A DNA stretch of 64,000 nt, from the NCBI RefSeq assembly GCF_002443255.2, contig NW_019211455.1:22605126-22669125 (forward strand), read 5' to 3'. The stretch comes from Varroa destructor (Eukaryota > Arthropoda > Arachnida > Mesostigmata > Varroidae). Made by a program: the position numbers and the translations under genes. The notes under the pieces were generated by a model. It saw nothing but the letters and a program-made list of their open reading frames with translations, did no database searches and had not been told where the DNA came from. Below are positions 26,060 through 39,600 of the stretch, one piece after another (the first letter of the stretch is position 1; each line of letters begins with the position of its first letter).

Positions 26060-26312
26060 ACTCAGAAAACGTTGCATAGGCAAGGTACCGCTTGGCCGCT
26101 GCTGTCGATGTATCCGGCGTTTTCGTTGCTATCGTCCCGCCCGTCGCTGTTCTTCATGTACTACGCTGTTTTCCTTTATAACCACTGCGACTGCTACTCT
26201 TGGCCTCAACAGCTCCTAAAGCGTTTCCTTCCTTGCTTTGCCTCCTCTCTAGCTGTTTCGTAGCGACTTCTTGACCTTGCGTTCGACTGCTGACCTTTCA
26301 GACAATGATGGT

Positions 26313-26518
26313 TTTGCTGCTGCTGCTGCTGCCATCGGCGATTACTAAACCGGGCAAGAACAGACCGAGCTGGGCTATGCTAAGCTGAAGTCCGCAGTAT
26401 CTGTGTAGTTTAAGTGTCCTTTGTGTCAATTCGGGCGCAGACTGTCCACCGGATGCTGCTGTCTCACCGGTGAACAGAGCGCGATCTGAGACGAGGCCAG
26501 ATGTTCCGTCTGTTAGTC
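26313..26518 (-). CDS. candidate coding segment over a (TGC)n tract
   Basis: Reading the minus strand from about 26518, an acceptor-like CCCCTGACTAACAG is followed by a frame open for about 67 codons to a TGA. It includes LFTGETAASGGQSAPELTQR and ends with a Ser run encoded by (AGC)n. About 34% of codons start with G and 63% with a purine, which is coding-like. A GTGAGA donor-like site lies inside. The other two minus frames give Gln or Ala runs over the repeat. No homology is recognised. Confidence 0.18.
26315..26332. repeat. (TGC)6 trinucleotide repeat
   Basis: Six uninterrupted TGC units. Such a tract often lies in coding sequence as poly-Gln, poly-Ala, poly-Ser or poly-Leu, and here it sits in the most GC-rich part of the window. 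That is suggestive only. Confidence 0.9.
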
Positions 26519-26571
26519 AGGGGTAATAGTAGTAGTGGTGTGGTGGCACAATTAGCAGAGCGTCTGTCCGT

Positions 26572-26898
26572 ATGCCCCACGGGCTTTACGCCGCCTTTTG
26601 GCTGTCCTTTATGCTAGAGAATATCCTTATATTTTCCAACCGCTGCGCAGTAGGCTTCTGCTACTATAGTGGCCACTATCTATTATCCGTCGCTCATACT
26701 GTTGCTGCTTACCAACACCGATGCCGTCCAATTCTTATTAAAGGGAGACGAATTTATGCGGGTACGAGGGCTACAGCTGCCGTTGCTTCTTTCGTTTGTC
26801 TAGTGAGGCTGGATCTGCTCGTCGGGCGGCTGGTCTTTGGGCAAACTCCGTACTGCCCTAGAGTTTCGCTAAGCTGGATCTGGATAAGAAGACACTAG
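26572..26898 (+). other. 108-codon GC-rich open frame, unrecognised
   Basis: The frame runs from an ATG at 26572 to TAG. The peptide is rich in aromatic and hydrophobic residues and no domain is seen. GC-rich patches lack stops, which explains the length. A tRNA-like A-box string (ATTAGCAGAGCG) just upstream near 26550 hints at a degraded SINE, but no B box is clear. Confidence 0.1.
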
Positions 26899-26899
26899 A

Positions 26900-28478
26900 T
26901 AGCTGGAAAGAAAGTTGATGCTGGCACATAGTACGGCAATTGACTGGTTTGTGGGTCACTAACCACTGCTAACTTGCGAATTAATAGACTGATGCATCGA
27001 ATTTAGAACTTAATTATTATTTCATTTAGCTGATTAAAATAACAGACTAGTGCATAAAACATGAACCCTTTTTATCGTTTCAAATTTCTTTCCTATGTAC
27101 AAAATTGTTACTTTAATTAGAAATCTCCTTAGTATTGTTTTTATTACCTTATTAGAACGCAAATTTCTTGGTGATATTCAATGTCGACAAAGAGATACCG
27201 GAGTGTTAACAGTAATAAGTGCAAGTTCTCGCTGTACCAGGATGAGCGGCGATGTCCTGCGACAACTCGAGGGACCTTTCGTTCGACTAACTTACATCGC
27301 ATTTACTTTAATAAGTATGCTCGAATCAGGCAAGGCTGATTAAAGCACGGATGATGTCCCACAAATCTCGTATTGATGACAAAAGCAAATCAACGAACAG
27401 CAAAAACTAAAATGAGATGTATACACGAAAATGCGCATTAAAACAAAAGATTAAACAAAAGATAAATATGGTGTCCTGCATACTCAATGAGAACTAGCTG
27501 AAATAAGAACACAATTATTTGAGAAAAGCTTAGTTAGTTGTCCCATCGAAGTTAGAAAGTAGTGGCATGTCCAAACTCCTACTATTAGTCTAATATAGTG
27601 TTAATAATTGCTGAAATGATCTTTTCCTTGTAAGTTATTTTTGACAATTTTAATTAGTAGTTCTATGTGAACAAGTTAACGTAATTTAGGCATAGCGTAT
27701 AGGATTTGCCTCCACTAGGGGCCTAGTCGGGTCTTATTTGAGGTTTTTCCAACGGTATATGCCATTCGTATGGCATTATTTAATGAAGTCACCTAAAATC
27801 ACTCCAAATGATCAATTGCCACTAATTAAATAATCAGATCACATATAATTGATTCGACATAAATTTCTGCTACAGGATATAAACATGCGATAATGGATAC
27901 CATCGATTGATTTTACATACGTATAAAAGTACGCGACACTTACTACTCCAACGCTAGCGCGCATTTTAAACTGTGAAAGGTATACAGAATTGGGAAGTGA
28001 ACGTCATTGAAATATATATATATATATATATAGCAGTATTGCTTGTGCATAAATCCCTATGTTATAGCGGCTCAAAATAGGTACGCTTGATGCCACGTTC
28101 AGCGAAACGCTTGGTATGGAGCCAAACTTCTATATGTTTAAGTGGCAAACATTGTGCGACACAGAATTTCATGACACAGTTCAGTCGAAGTCCTTAATAT
28201 GGAGTCACTCAATTGGGAAAGCTTAAGGGTCTGTTCGCATTGTTGTAAATCAGTCTTATATCATCTACAGATTCAATCATAACTCACTGATGTTTTCCTC
28301 CAACTACTAATCGGCTCCGACGTTGCCTTTTGTAGTTGTCTCTTTAGGACGTTTCTGTGGTCATTAATTTCCGTTTTTCAAGAATTTGCAGCAAGTATTT
28401 TTCTGTGCGTATAAGCAGCGAATGTTCTTTTTGGCGTTGTCAAGACTTGTAAATGACTTTTGATTGACAAAAAGACAG
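26900..28478. other. unique AT-rich DNA with one AT microsatellite
   Basis: An (AT)n tract at 28012-28032 is the only clear element. Frames are of chance length. Confidence 0.4.
28012..28032. repeat. (AT)n microsatellite
   Basis: An uninterrupted AT array of about 21 bp. Confidence 0.9.
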
Positions 28479-28800
28479 ATTCACAGCGCCAACGCAGCAT
28501 AAAATACGCTCAGATGCTTTCGTCGAACGGCTTCACACCGATGCCGCCAGATCGATCTACAAAGTTCTACTTCTTCTCCGATTTCTCTTTGATGCCATCG
28601 ATATCGAAGCAAGCAAATGGGGGATTCTCTCTTCGAATTTTCGCTCCATTATGTTGGCGTTTGCCCGCTCCATTCGTGTGCCTGTAAGTTGTCGTTCTTG
28701 CTGCTGGTTCACAAACATCTCTATAACGAAGCTGAGTCGGTTCGTCCTATCTGCGCCACAAGGAAATCTGGAAAGACCAGATCCCTATCTTTTTCTAGCT
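28479..28800 (+). CDS. candidate exon, up to 107 codons, unrecognised product
   Basis: One frame is open from 28468 to a TAG at 28810, containing AARSIYKVLLLLRFLFDAID and SKWGILSSNFRSIMLAFARS, which look like amphipathic helices. About 29% of codons start with G, and T is enriched at second positions in the first 63 codons. Two consensus GTAAGT donors sit in the same phase 0, at 28684 and 28801, so the end could be 28683 or 28800. Acceptor choice is open (AG at 28478, 28486 or 28497). Other frames are also open, as expected in a GC-rich patch. No family is recognised. Confidence 0.22.
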
Positions 28801-28999
28801 GTAAGTGGCTAGTGTGTAGAGGAAGCTTTTAACGATGCACGGCCTTAGACAGACCGGCGTAACCATTATGTCCTTCACGATTCTCCCGAATGTATGGCCG
28901 ATTACCTCGGCACTTTTTTTAGCCTGCGATGTTTTTGCCACCCCTGGTACATACGATATACTGAGGGGATAAAAAAAGAAAGCTGATCACGGCTACAAA

Positions 29000-29185
29000 A
29001 TGAAGGCAAACTACCGCGGCGAACTTGATCTTATTCGCAACGAGAGGGCTCATGGGACTGCCATGTATGAAGCTAAAAATAGGTAAGGCATACTTTCAAC
29101 ATGTTCTAGCATTTTACGCTTAACAAAAAACAATTTGTCTAGTAGATCAATAAATAACCAGGAGTCCACCACTCGCCGTGATTGA
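29000..29185 (+). CDS. candidate small two-exon ORF, about 41 residues
   Basis: ATG at 29000 lies in CTACAAAATG, an arthropod-like start context. The first segment, 29000-29082, reads NYRGELDLIRNERAHGTAMY with 10 of 28 codons starting with G, then reaches a consensus donor AATAG/GTAAGG at 29083. A 60-nt intron (29083-29142) has a branch-like GCTTAAC and ends TTTGTCTAG. The second segment, 29143-29185, continues in frame (SRSINNQESTTRRD) to TGA. Without splicing the frame stops at 29084-29086. No homology is recognised. It could be a small gene, part of a larger one, or chance. Confidence 0.22.
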
Positions 29186-32100
29186 CATATTCAACATCAA
29201 CGGACGCCCGATTGTTTTCTTAATAAGGTAGCGTGTTGATCGGCATCTCTAGTGGGCACTATGTTTAAGTCATATATTACCAGAGTCATTTTTCGTGCCA
29301 GGTGCACTGAGAACTTAAATGTGCACAATTATATTTGTCTTCACTAATTTAATTAAAAAAAAATATCGTTAATACTTCAGTAAAACCAACTGAATATAAA
29401 TAAAATTGTTCTGAAATGTTTTACGCTGTGATTTCGTGTACATATAATGTATAGTAATTTTCCCTCTTTCTGAGTTAGTAGCTTGCTGTTGCGCCTCGAA
29501 CAGCTAAAAGATAGACGAGCATCGTCGGTAGGATCCTTTGTTACATAACTATCTCATAGACATATTTCTTAATGGACAATTTGAAACAGTATTGAAGATT
29601 GACATCTTTGGTTCGATTGTTTGCGACCAGTCCAGACATATTCGTACGACGTTCTTGTTTACCTAACGCAATGCAGAAATTCTCAATAGTAGGAAACCAA
29701 TTCACGAAGCCCAGTGAAATTTAGCGCACATAACGTATGTATTGTGTATGGTAACTTACGCTTTAAGAGGAGATTTAGAGAACATATATATATATAGCAG
29801 AAATAGGGTTTTGGTAGTATTTTTTTAGATTTCAATAGAGCACGTTGCACGTGTACCATTAAACAAACCAGAAAATCGTTCACCTTTTAATTGACTTGCA
29901 CTACGATAGAGATGACGCACACTCTAATACTAGATTTATTATGTTTGTAGCTCGAATGTACATTATACATTTATATACGTGTATATATATATACTTGAGT
30001 GGCTTAGGTACCACTAAGCTATCACACTCGTTTGAAACAAACACTACATTTCTGTTGACTATTCAATGTCAAAAGGTTACGATACCCTAAATGAATTGAG
30101 AAGTAACTCTCGAAGACCGTAACAAGCTATCACGAAACAAAAGAGTAATTAGAATTCTGGAGTGTTGTTCCCATCAAATGATCAGCTCTCGTAATGTTTG
30201 TAGAGACTTCGGCAACTCAACTGGATTATGAAGGTACATTACATCTATCTGTCTATTGCTAAACGTAAAGGCGGCGATTCATCATCGAAACTGCCCACAT
30301 AACGCTTGATTTTTGAAAACATACACCCGCATACATGTGATGTATGAACCATCACGTGAAGTCTTTGAAACGAACAGTCAATTCCTCATCCCACTCCTAG
30401 GTAAATAGCCAACTTTGAAAAAGATTTTCAAATTGAACAAGTACAGTAAGTTTCATAAATGTTACCACAGAGTAAACGTTCCAGTAAGCCTATCCACATA
30501 ATCTATTTCGAAGCAATTTATAGTCCCTAAATATGTTTTTTCTGTGCATGATACGCAATAAAGTTTAATTTGAGATGTACACAATTCGTTGATGATATCG
30601 TAATGCTTCCCATACTAAAATCCGTGTATCCACGGGACGGGCGAATGCGAAGGGGGGAGGACGTGATAATAACATAAAATTTTATGTGGTATTATAGACT
30701 TTCCAACAAATTTATGTAGCAAATATCAGTCACACGACATTTCCTTACAGACGATTTCATTCTCCTTCCCATATTCCATTGCCGATCTTGCCGAAAACCC
30801 AAACAGGATGTTTTGTTGTTGCCTTTATCTGTTTACGCCAGCGTTTCTGCAATTTACTACTTCATCATAAAACACAATTTTTCAGTCTCCCAGATGCGCG
30901 CATGCGCAGATCCTTGAGCGGCCTTCTGTTTCTAACAAAACGGTTCCCGTATTCATTGTTCAAAAAATAGATAAACAATTGTTGTTTTTAGTACACGCAA
31001 GGCTAATATTAATTTCATAACGACAAAGCTATCGTTGGATAACTGAAGCTTAAAGTTTTCAATCAGATGCTTTCGCTAACAATTCCACAGACAACTTAAA
31101 TTGGAAACAGACCGCCTATTTGCTCATATAAAAACTGCAAATAACTACTCATATTTCTTCCATGGGACATACGTACGCCCAAAAGTTTACGAAAGTATAC
31201 GAACATGGCTTTTTACCAGTATCGTCGCTTCAATCGGGATCTATCCTACATTGATTATTATACCATCTAAAATTAAGCTCATAATTTGATGCTAATTTTG
31301 TTAAGACTTTTCAGCTTCCAGGAGAAAGCTCCGTATCCAACTGCGAACCTTTATCTAAATACACAACTTTGTCTTCCAGACATATTGGTCTATAAATAAT
31401 CTACGATACGCATACATATATATCATTTTTTTTTTTTGGAAAAAGAAAGGAACATGGATCGTAGTGGTCTGAGGTAATATCTGAGATCTCTGGAAGTATT
31501 ATGGCGACAACAGATGTACGTCGGGAGGTGGGGGCTTATTGCTTGTGACGTGGGCAGACACTATCGAACACCTAATATACACACACAATACAAGCATCCT
31601 GTATAATAATAATAAATGATACTGTGTGTGATTAGGTCTGCGGGCATAGCAGGCTAGGAAAGCAATTTTGCAGCAAGTCAATTACTGTAGAACAAAATAT
31701 TAAAATTTAAGTAAGTAGGGAAATTTAGAAGCTAAGCCAGGACGGACAAGTTTCGGAATGGTTTCGGCGTATGGTGCTTCGCGTTATTAGCAGCGCTAAT
31801 CCTTCCCAGGGTCATGGTAACCTTTATGAGGATTGAGCAGCTGTTGCAAGACTGATTACATTGTCAGTTCTAATAAATTCAGCCATACGGAAGTGTTGCT
31901 CAGCGATGCAGTCACCCAACGTTGTTTTTACAACAGTTCTTGTCCTTTAATGTAATAAAAAGTGGCGATAACCCTTTTCTTATCTATAATTTACCTCTTG
32001 ACAACATTGGCTGAGTAAAGTCATTGTTGTCCTGAATCTGCAAGCTATGAAATAGTAGTTAAGAACCGAAACTAATAGTCTGATACTCATAATTCTTCTA

Positions 32101-35100
32101 TAGAAGCTACGCTTGCCCAGAGACTCTATACGAACATAATCAGTCGAAAATAATATCGTTTGCGTAGCAAGGCTCACTAAGATTTACAACGATATTATAG
32201 CACTAAAAATTTCTACTGCAATAGAAAACGGCTATGACTCATAGCCTAAATTCTAGAATTCGTCTCAAAAATATCTCTAGATGAAAAGGCTCAACGACGC
32301 TTTCAAAAGACAGGAAATTTCCCTGCCGTTGTTAAACTTCGTACCCTGAGTTCATAGCGCGATGGTTAGTTGTTTTCTAGAATAAACTTCGACAGTTTGT
32401 TGACGGATTGTCAGCGGTAAACAGCGCTAACTCAATGTTTAAACTTAGAAGTTGAACGGGTACTAATTCGGATTGTGTATTCGAAGTGACGCCAGCGGTA
32501 AACGCTATCCGCGATACTCCAGAATCAGAGCCTAGTAAGGACACAGTTGCATCGTCAGCTGCGTCGTCGAAAAGGTTGACTGTATAGCGTGTCTGTAGAG
32601 TCTAGCTCGAAATGCCGTTTTATACAAGTCAAAACAAGAAAATGTGTTGTGACAGAAGCGCTACTTAAGTCTGACTGCTATTTGCATTTATGTTGGACTA
32701 CAGACATCAACCCAACATATCTTGTAGAACCTGCGGCTGTATATATAGATATCTATATATGCGGTAGAACATGGCTCCACTAAGCCAAATTTGGAAAATA
32801 ATGTCCCAAGTTAAAACCACGAAGCCTGCGCGTAAGCTGAAAAGTGTAAAAAAAACTAGACAATTTTTTGAGACTTTTCAGCGTAACGGATATCATCATA
32901 TAATTTACAACCCTTCTATTTAGGTTTGTGCTAAACGTTATGGTATTACTCAGCATTAGATTTTGAACGAATAGAAACAACCATATATTCAATCGATTTT
33001 TATTTTTTGAGGTGAAGTGGAGACGAAGTGCATACTCCTCTCGCACTTCAAACAGAAAATAATATAATTTAAATTAGCAGCAGTCCTTTGCTATGCGTGC
33101 ACTACTATGCGAACGGCCTAGTTTTGAGAAAAGGGCTATACTTTTAAGCAATTTTTATCAAATCGCATTTGGCGCAAAGTATTAAGCAAATTATCATTAC
33201 ATCTGACCTTTATTGCCCAGGAAATCTGACAACCTCATTTTTTGGCTAATAAATTTTTTGTTAAATAATACGCATGGTTTTCCCTGAAATATATATTCGT
33301 TTTTTTTTACGTTAATACTTTATATACAAATTTAATTAATATTGAAAGTGTTGTATTATAATGGGTTTTCATCTCTATAGCTGAAACCAAAACGGCTAGA
33401 AGCTGGACGCTTTGACGGTATTCAATACTTCGGTATCCATATATCCAATATTAATAGAAAAAAGTACATGTAGAGGTGCGTTGTAAAAAACCCTCCGAAA
33501 GATAGCGGTCAACATAAGCAACTCACCAAAACTATGTCATGGTACACTGTTGGAATAATTATTTTCGACATAAGGGTCCTTTTCCCTCAATTTTCTGTAT
33601 GCTAAAATAATTCTGTCAGTCGGCATATCCTATCCAGCTACGTGGGTGATCTACGATTTCCTTAATCTAAATGTTCTACCGAGGCTTGCTTCATCCTACG
33701 TAAGCCTAATTTTTATGATTACCATGGTTACGAAAGCTGAATATTTGCAGGTGATTTTTAGCGAGTTAGCCGGTTACAAAACAAGGTAGATTCCTTGTTT
33801 TTTTCACGACCGCTTTCAAGTGGCTAATCTGTGTTATGTTCCAACGTGACCTATATCACCAAATAGACACAGTCTGATATTCCGTTAGAGAAAAATACTC
33901 GGAAAGCCAGAGAGCAATCGCGTATCTCAACGCGCGTTGGTCATTTTTCTGCTTCCGTTTCACGTCCCACAGTTGGATTAAAAACGCCAAGTCAGCTGAA
34001 GCGGGGCTAGTAGAGTCCGGCAATTTAATGCAGAGATAATGATGATGCGTCGAGAATAAAGCAAACGCTGCCTGCATACATCGCTACTAGGGCAAAACGT
34101 CGAGCAAGAACGTGTTTGGTATGAATAGCTTCTGACTACGGGGCCGCTATTGGCTTCATGGCCGCACAACAACAGTCATTCCGACAGATTCCGTGTGTTT
34201 CTCGTCTTTTCGATTCCGACTGGTGAGACGCAGATTTGGTGAATCATAACAGTCGAATAGTGGGGCTACAGCTGCCGGCATAAGGCAAATATTCATTTCC
34301 ATCACAATGGACCTTCCGTCAACTTCCGGCTGGCTTAATTTCCACTCATAGCGTCAGGGAGTTAATAAACGTTAGTATCGCATTGAGCACCGCAAGTTGA
34401 AGGCGCACGTCTACGTAATCTAAGTTTTATAAGGGAGATCGCAAGGAACGCGTCGGTGTTAAGGTCTTATGCTCGAGCTGAACGGGATCTGAAGTAACTG
34501 AGATAGCATGCGATTGTTAAAGTACAAGTTATAATAGAATAAAAAGGCGCCAACTGTAATGAATGGTTCATTTTGTTAGAACGGTCCTCAGGTGGACTAC
34601 CTGAAATTTGCCCGTTATACGTGCATGCTACATAGAAGTTTTTGGGGCTTTAGATGCATTAGTCCCATCATACACTTTCAAGTCACGTATATTTTTCGAC
34701 GCGTTATTAAACTACGAAAGTAGCGCATGTTGATAGGCATGTATACGTCAATTGCGGAAGAAAGGCTATCGTTCCGTTTGGTTATCTACCATACTGGAGA
34801 ATAACGAGGCATCGATTGAAGCGTCATCTTAACGATCATGATCACACGATCCGTAAACGGCGGTGGAGGCACTGAAAACAACGTGTGATCAAACCGCATT
34901 GGTAAAAGCATTACATTTTCGCATACAAAACACAGATTCCATTAGAGCCCTCTTTTGTGTGTACGAGGCACCGCCTATTCAGAAAGCAGCTCTTTTAATA
35001 ATAATAACATGCAAGACTGTCGTCCATGAATGTTTGCAATAGAATACAATCGACTTATCTTTATGAAGATTAAAGTTCCCTAAGCCCATTTCGATTCGGA

Positions 35101-35635
35101 CAGATCGCGCAGCAGAATTTCTGCTAACTTCGAAGTATTCTACGCAGGAGCAAGGACATATACGTCCATTCGGGGCATCCTATAGATAATGCGCAGGAAA
35201 CAGTGGCCCCGAAAAACGGACCTGTCAAATTATCCATTGGTCAGATAATATATAACCGAGACATCGATCCTTTTTTAAGAGAAAACATAAACTGGTAAAT
35301 TCCGCCCGACTCATAGCCTCTCGTATATGATAGTCAGTGCGCTCTTAATTATTGGAAACAGAAACTTGACGCCGCTTACCAGTGATTAAAATTTCTTTAT
35401 CGTGTTTGTGTGTGGAGCGAAATGGTTTGTTTTATCCTACGATGAATGGGGGGTAGCTATGTTCTAGCCATACGTAACCCCTGCTTTAGACCAGACGCTT
35501 ATCGTTCTCCGAGGCGATAGGCCTCACCGCTGTTACTTGTTCCCCAAATGCAAAGTCCTCCAAGTTCGCTACGCTAGCACTTATGTTTTACTGTCTTGGA
35601 TTAATTAGTATGATAATTACTATCACTTCACTCTA
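29186..35635. other. unique AT-rich DNA, no supported gene
   Basis: Only short frames (up to about 88 codons), short (AT)n tracts near 29785-29798 and 29980-29994, a T12 run at 31426-31437 and a 20-bp palindrome at 32741-32760. No RNA gene or dispersed repeat is recognised. Confidence 0.4.
32741..32760. repeat. 20-bp AT-rich palindrome
   Basis: ATATATAGATATCTATATAT is a perfect palindrome with GATATC at its centre. It is low complexity and probably incidental. Confidence 0.6.
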
Positions 35636-35649
35636 CCCCCCCCCCCCCC
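35636..35649. repeat. C14 homopolymer
   Basis: Fourteen consecutive C in an AT-rich context. Confidence 0.9.
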
Positions 35650-36670
35650 GTTGGATGTACTTCGTATTGATGATCACGTACCGTCAATACATTTGCATGC
35701 AGAACCACAACTGCACCGAATGGCTATGCACAAGATGAATGCTACATAATTGCATTGCAGAGTCTAGTGGGTTATTATAGTGCTTTATTTGATATGTGGA
35801 CAACTTCTAGCCTAATATAGGATCACATTGTCAAAAGATCTCTGCTAAATGTTTCATAGCTTTATATGATAGAGTTGAATTAATTGTTTCACTTTATTCT
35901 CAAAAAAATTATTGTAAACAGAATAACTGTTTTTAGTAACACGCACCCTCAATTGTTGGATCTGCCATACTTCTTGCAATCGAACAGAGTGGTTAGCAGC
36001 ATCTTTAATCTTTACCGCATGAGCCTAGGTCTTCAGAGCTTTGAGCTTGAAGCGTCTGCTAGTATATGGAGACGTTCGGCAAGGTCTTTTTTAGGACGTT
36101 TAGGATTGAAGCCCAACAATCGTAAGCGATGCGCGTACACTGCATTCATTCGTTTTTAGATAATTAACGATAAAGGCTGTCTAGTATATGCCTGTAGAAA
36201 TAAATTAGTCACGTCCATTTATTGTCCTACTATGACTGGAACCTCTTGTGAATAAGGACATACGTTTTTCACATAAACTAAAAACTAACTTTGATTTCTG
36301 TTACGATAATTGTTTTCGTAACTTGGAACTACATCCAAATGCACCGCCGACCTCGATTCGAACCTACGTTATTTTTATTGAACACGGTTATTCTAGATCA
36401 ATGATAAATTTCTTTGGTGAATTTCTCATATTCTTGCTAATTATGTTCACACATGTCAGTAGCTCCCTGATTATCCTTTCAAATTTTATTTGTGTTTAAT
36501 TAGAGAACAAATATCTCGTCGTCCTGTTAACAAATATTTCCAAAACTTATTCTTACTGTCTCTGTAATAGAAACAGTTCTCCCTTTTTTTGCTATACCTA
36601 CGATAGTCATGCAGTTCAGTTTAATGGTACCTACCTGGTTTCCTCCTACACTCGAATTTCTCCCGGACCT

Positions 36671-36683
36671 CCCCCCCCCCCCC
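36671..36683. repeat. C13 homopolymer
   Basis: Thirteen consecutive C, the second such run within about 1 kb. Confidence 0.9.
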
Positions 36684-39600
36684 ATTGATTGCCCCCTTCT
36701 TAAACATTTATATGTTATCCCAATTTTCTCGTCACTTCAAGTCCAAGTTTTTCCAAACCAAGCAACTTGAAAGTTTTTAAAACGATGTTCAAAACGATAC
36801 CATCTGCTTCCCTTGCCGTTTCTTCTACATTTTGTCCGATGTCTCTTGACCCCATAAATTACATTTCCGTTTTATAGCCCATGAAGCAGTCCATCTGAGG
36901 CCCCTACTGCGTCACCTTATACGTTGTGATCATTTAATCTACCCGTACGTTTTCGTACGTTGCTCACTATTTTCTCCCCATGGTCTCCGTTACTAACTGC
37001 TACGTCAGGATTCAGATTATTAACGTGAAACGCATTACCCGGCACGGTTTAGAAAAGTACTTTCACTGTGTATACCCAAAAGCTTTGTTATGAACTATCG
37101 CCTTTATGGGTCATCTAAGGAATCTCGTTATTGCCTTTGCCCTTTCATTATACCTGCCTCCTCCCCGACCTCGGAAGTCACACTATAAAATGAAACGGTA
37201 TCATTTCATCCTTATTATTATTTATCACAAGCCACTAGGTCTTGGGTATTTTACGATATAGTAAATACTTGGGCGATAGCTTGGCCTGCTTGCTGTCGTT
37301 TTTAAAGCAGGTTTTGAATGAAAATTAATCAATAATTGCAAAGAAATAAATGCTAAATCTAGAGAGTATGGGCAGACTTCTTATTGCTCTTATATTTTGA
37401 ATGGCTATCTTTTCAGGCAAGTTTTTTCAGACAAGTAGCTGTAATTGGCCTAAGTTCCGTTCACTACAACGACCACTATTTTTATAAGTTCTCCCCAATA
37501 AATTCGACGGCAAACGAAGCCGTATATAGACATGATTAGTGTCATACACATAAACCAATAACATAACCAACCAATGAACGAACTGTAGCACCTGGTTCGG
37601 CTGAAAACTACACAATAGATCCAGGAAACGCTATGCGGCCCTTGCCGCTGCTGCTTTATGGAACAATTTCATCTATTTCATCACCTGATCCGATCCGATA
37701 GCTGAGGGACCATTATTCGGAGGATGCGTGCGGCAGCCACATGTTACCGGATGATTAGCAACGTGGGGAGCTTTATTAGAGGTCGGTTCCAGATGGCTTG
37801 CAAAAAAAACGCCTATTCCCCTGCATCCGCCTTTGAAAAATAAGCGAACTAAAGCTCCCTATCTAATGGGGCAGCAGAAAGGATATAGTTAGCCCAGCTT
37901 CTAAGTACAAGGGACGATGCTATCTATTTCACCGTGGTGATGAATTATCTAAAAAAAAATGCTAACAAAAAAAGAAACGTATGGATAGACGTTATAGCTA
38001 ATCTATGTATACCTATCGATAAAATACTTCCCATCCGTTGTAGGTGCGCTGGTTGAGAATAGGTATTGGTTCTAGTGGCGAATAATTCCGCTTTCGGCGT
38101 GGCCTAATATGCCCCTAAGCCATTAAAAAGCCTCCCCAATTAGTCTGACCAGGTTGCTTAATGCTGAGCCTACGCAGCTTTCGCATGAAGATCTATGAAG
38201 GGCCAATGCAACGTTACACATCGATGCGATCACCCCCGAACGGCCACGGTAGTATAAAAGTCGGGCGAAAAAATAACGCCCCTAGCTAAATTCAACACCA
38301 GATGTTAAACCCTACCTGAATGCAATGTCAATCGTTCAATAGGCAATGGACATAATTTTTATTTTAAAATAATTTTCATGTTGTCGGTGATAAACTTGAT
38401 TAACAATTTCAGATAGTTACGTAAGCGGTGTCTATGTGTACGCTAAAGGGGTTTGAAATGTCTATGACACATCCCACTAGCTCCCTACCATTAGCTAACT
38501 ACCTTAAGTTCACTTGCACCGGCTGCTTCGTCTAAACTTATATATCCGCTTGACTAAAATGATTGTAACAGCCAGTTTTGAGCTACTGAACATACTTAGA
38601 AAGATTTCAGCGCATTCGTCACTATTGTCATTTACGTATATATATCCCGGCATGAAGAGTGGCCTCCGCTTCGGGATCTAGTTTATGCTCCGTTCTATAG
38701 AACAGAACAGTGTGACAGTGTAAACATTAAGTAACGATAACAAAATGATACTATTCATTCCGTTACATCGCTCAATTAAACATGGATCTCTGCTCTTAAG
38801 TGGATTTTAGTGCGACTGCTCTATCCATTGGCAGGCGACCTCTGCCAGGCCTTAAATTCCTGCACCTATGCTCATTTAGCTAGCGTATTATTTGAAACAT
38901 TATTTGTCTCTCACTATACGTTAAACATATTCTACGAATATTTACCTTACGGGACCGATGAGTGACTATAGATAAAATCTGAATGTTGAAACAGTTACGA
39001 CATCACAATATCTACCAATAGCACCAGACCGGTGTTTGCCAGACGTATACGAGCACCTTTCGACTTTATAAAAATAGCTATTTGTGAGTTCATTACTCGA
39101 GAGCTGGGCACTGTCTTATACGATCAAACTCTCTGATTGACAAAAGCAGAAGTTGCTTATTAAAGCTCCGATATCGGCGTATAGCCCAACCTGTGCGATT
39201 AATGATGATACTAACAAAACAATCGGCGCGACAACAATTAGGCAAAGTAGCTCCGTCGTACCAGGCGGAGTTCTGTTGCTCGCATATGGTACGCTTAAAA
39301 TTATACCTATCATATGGACCGTTCGATAAACGTATGTTTATCGTTTGTCTACTCTGAACGTTTCAACATATCATCGCTAAATCTGCATGTCTAGAAAGAG
39401 TAATCCATGCACTAAGTCGATCAATCCTGATCCCAGAGCTGATTCTTCTGTCTTCGATGGTCTTTCGTTGCATTTCAACATAAAGCCAGCGTCACACCGA
39501 CATAAGAACAAGTGGATATATAGCTAGGATTTCGAATTCCAGTATCATGTGTCTCGCTCTAAAGTTATTATTTTCAGGATAAGCTTAGAGAAATATACAA

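Noticed and set aside
36345..36362. Possible minus-strand tRNA from GGTTCGAATCGAGG
   Set aside because: A lone B-box match with no A box and no paired T stem.
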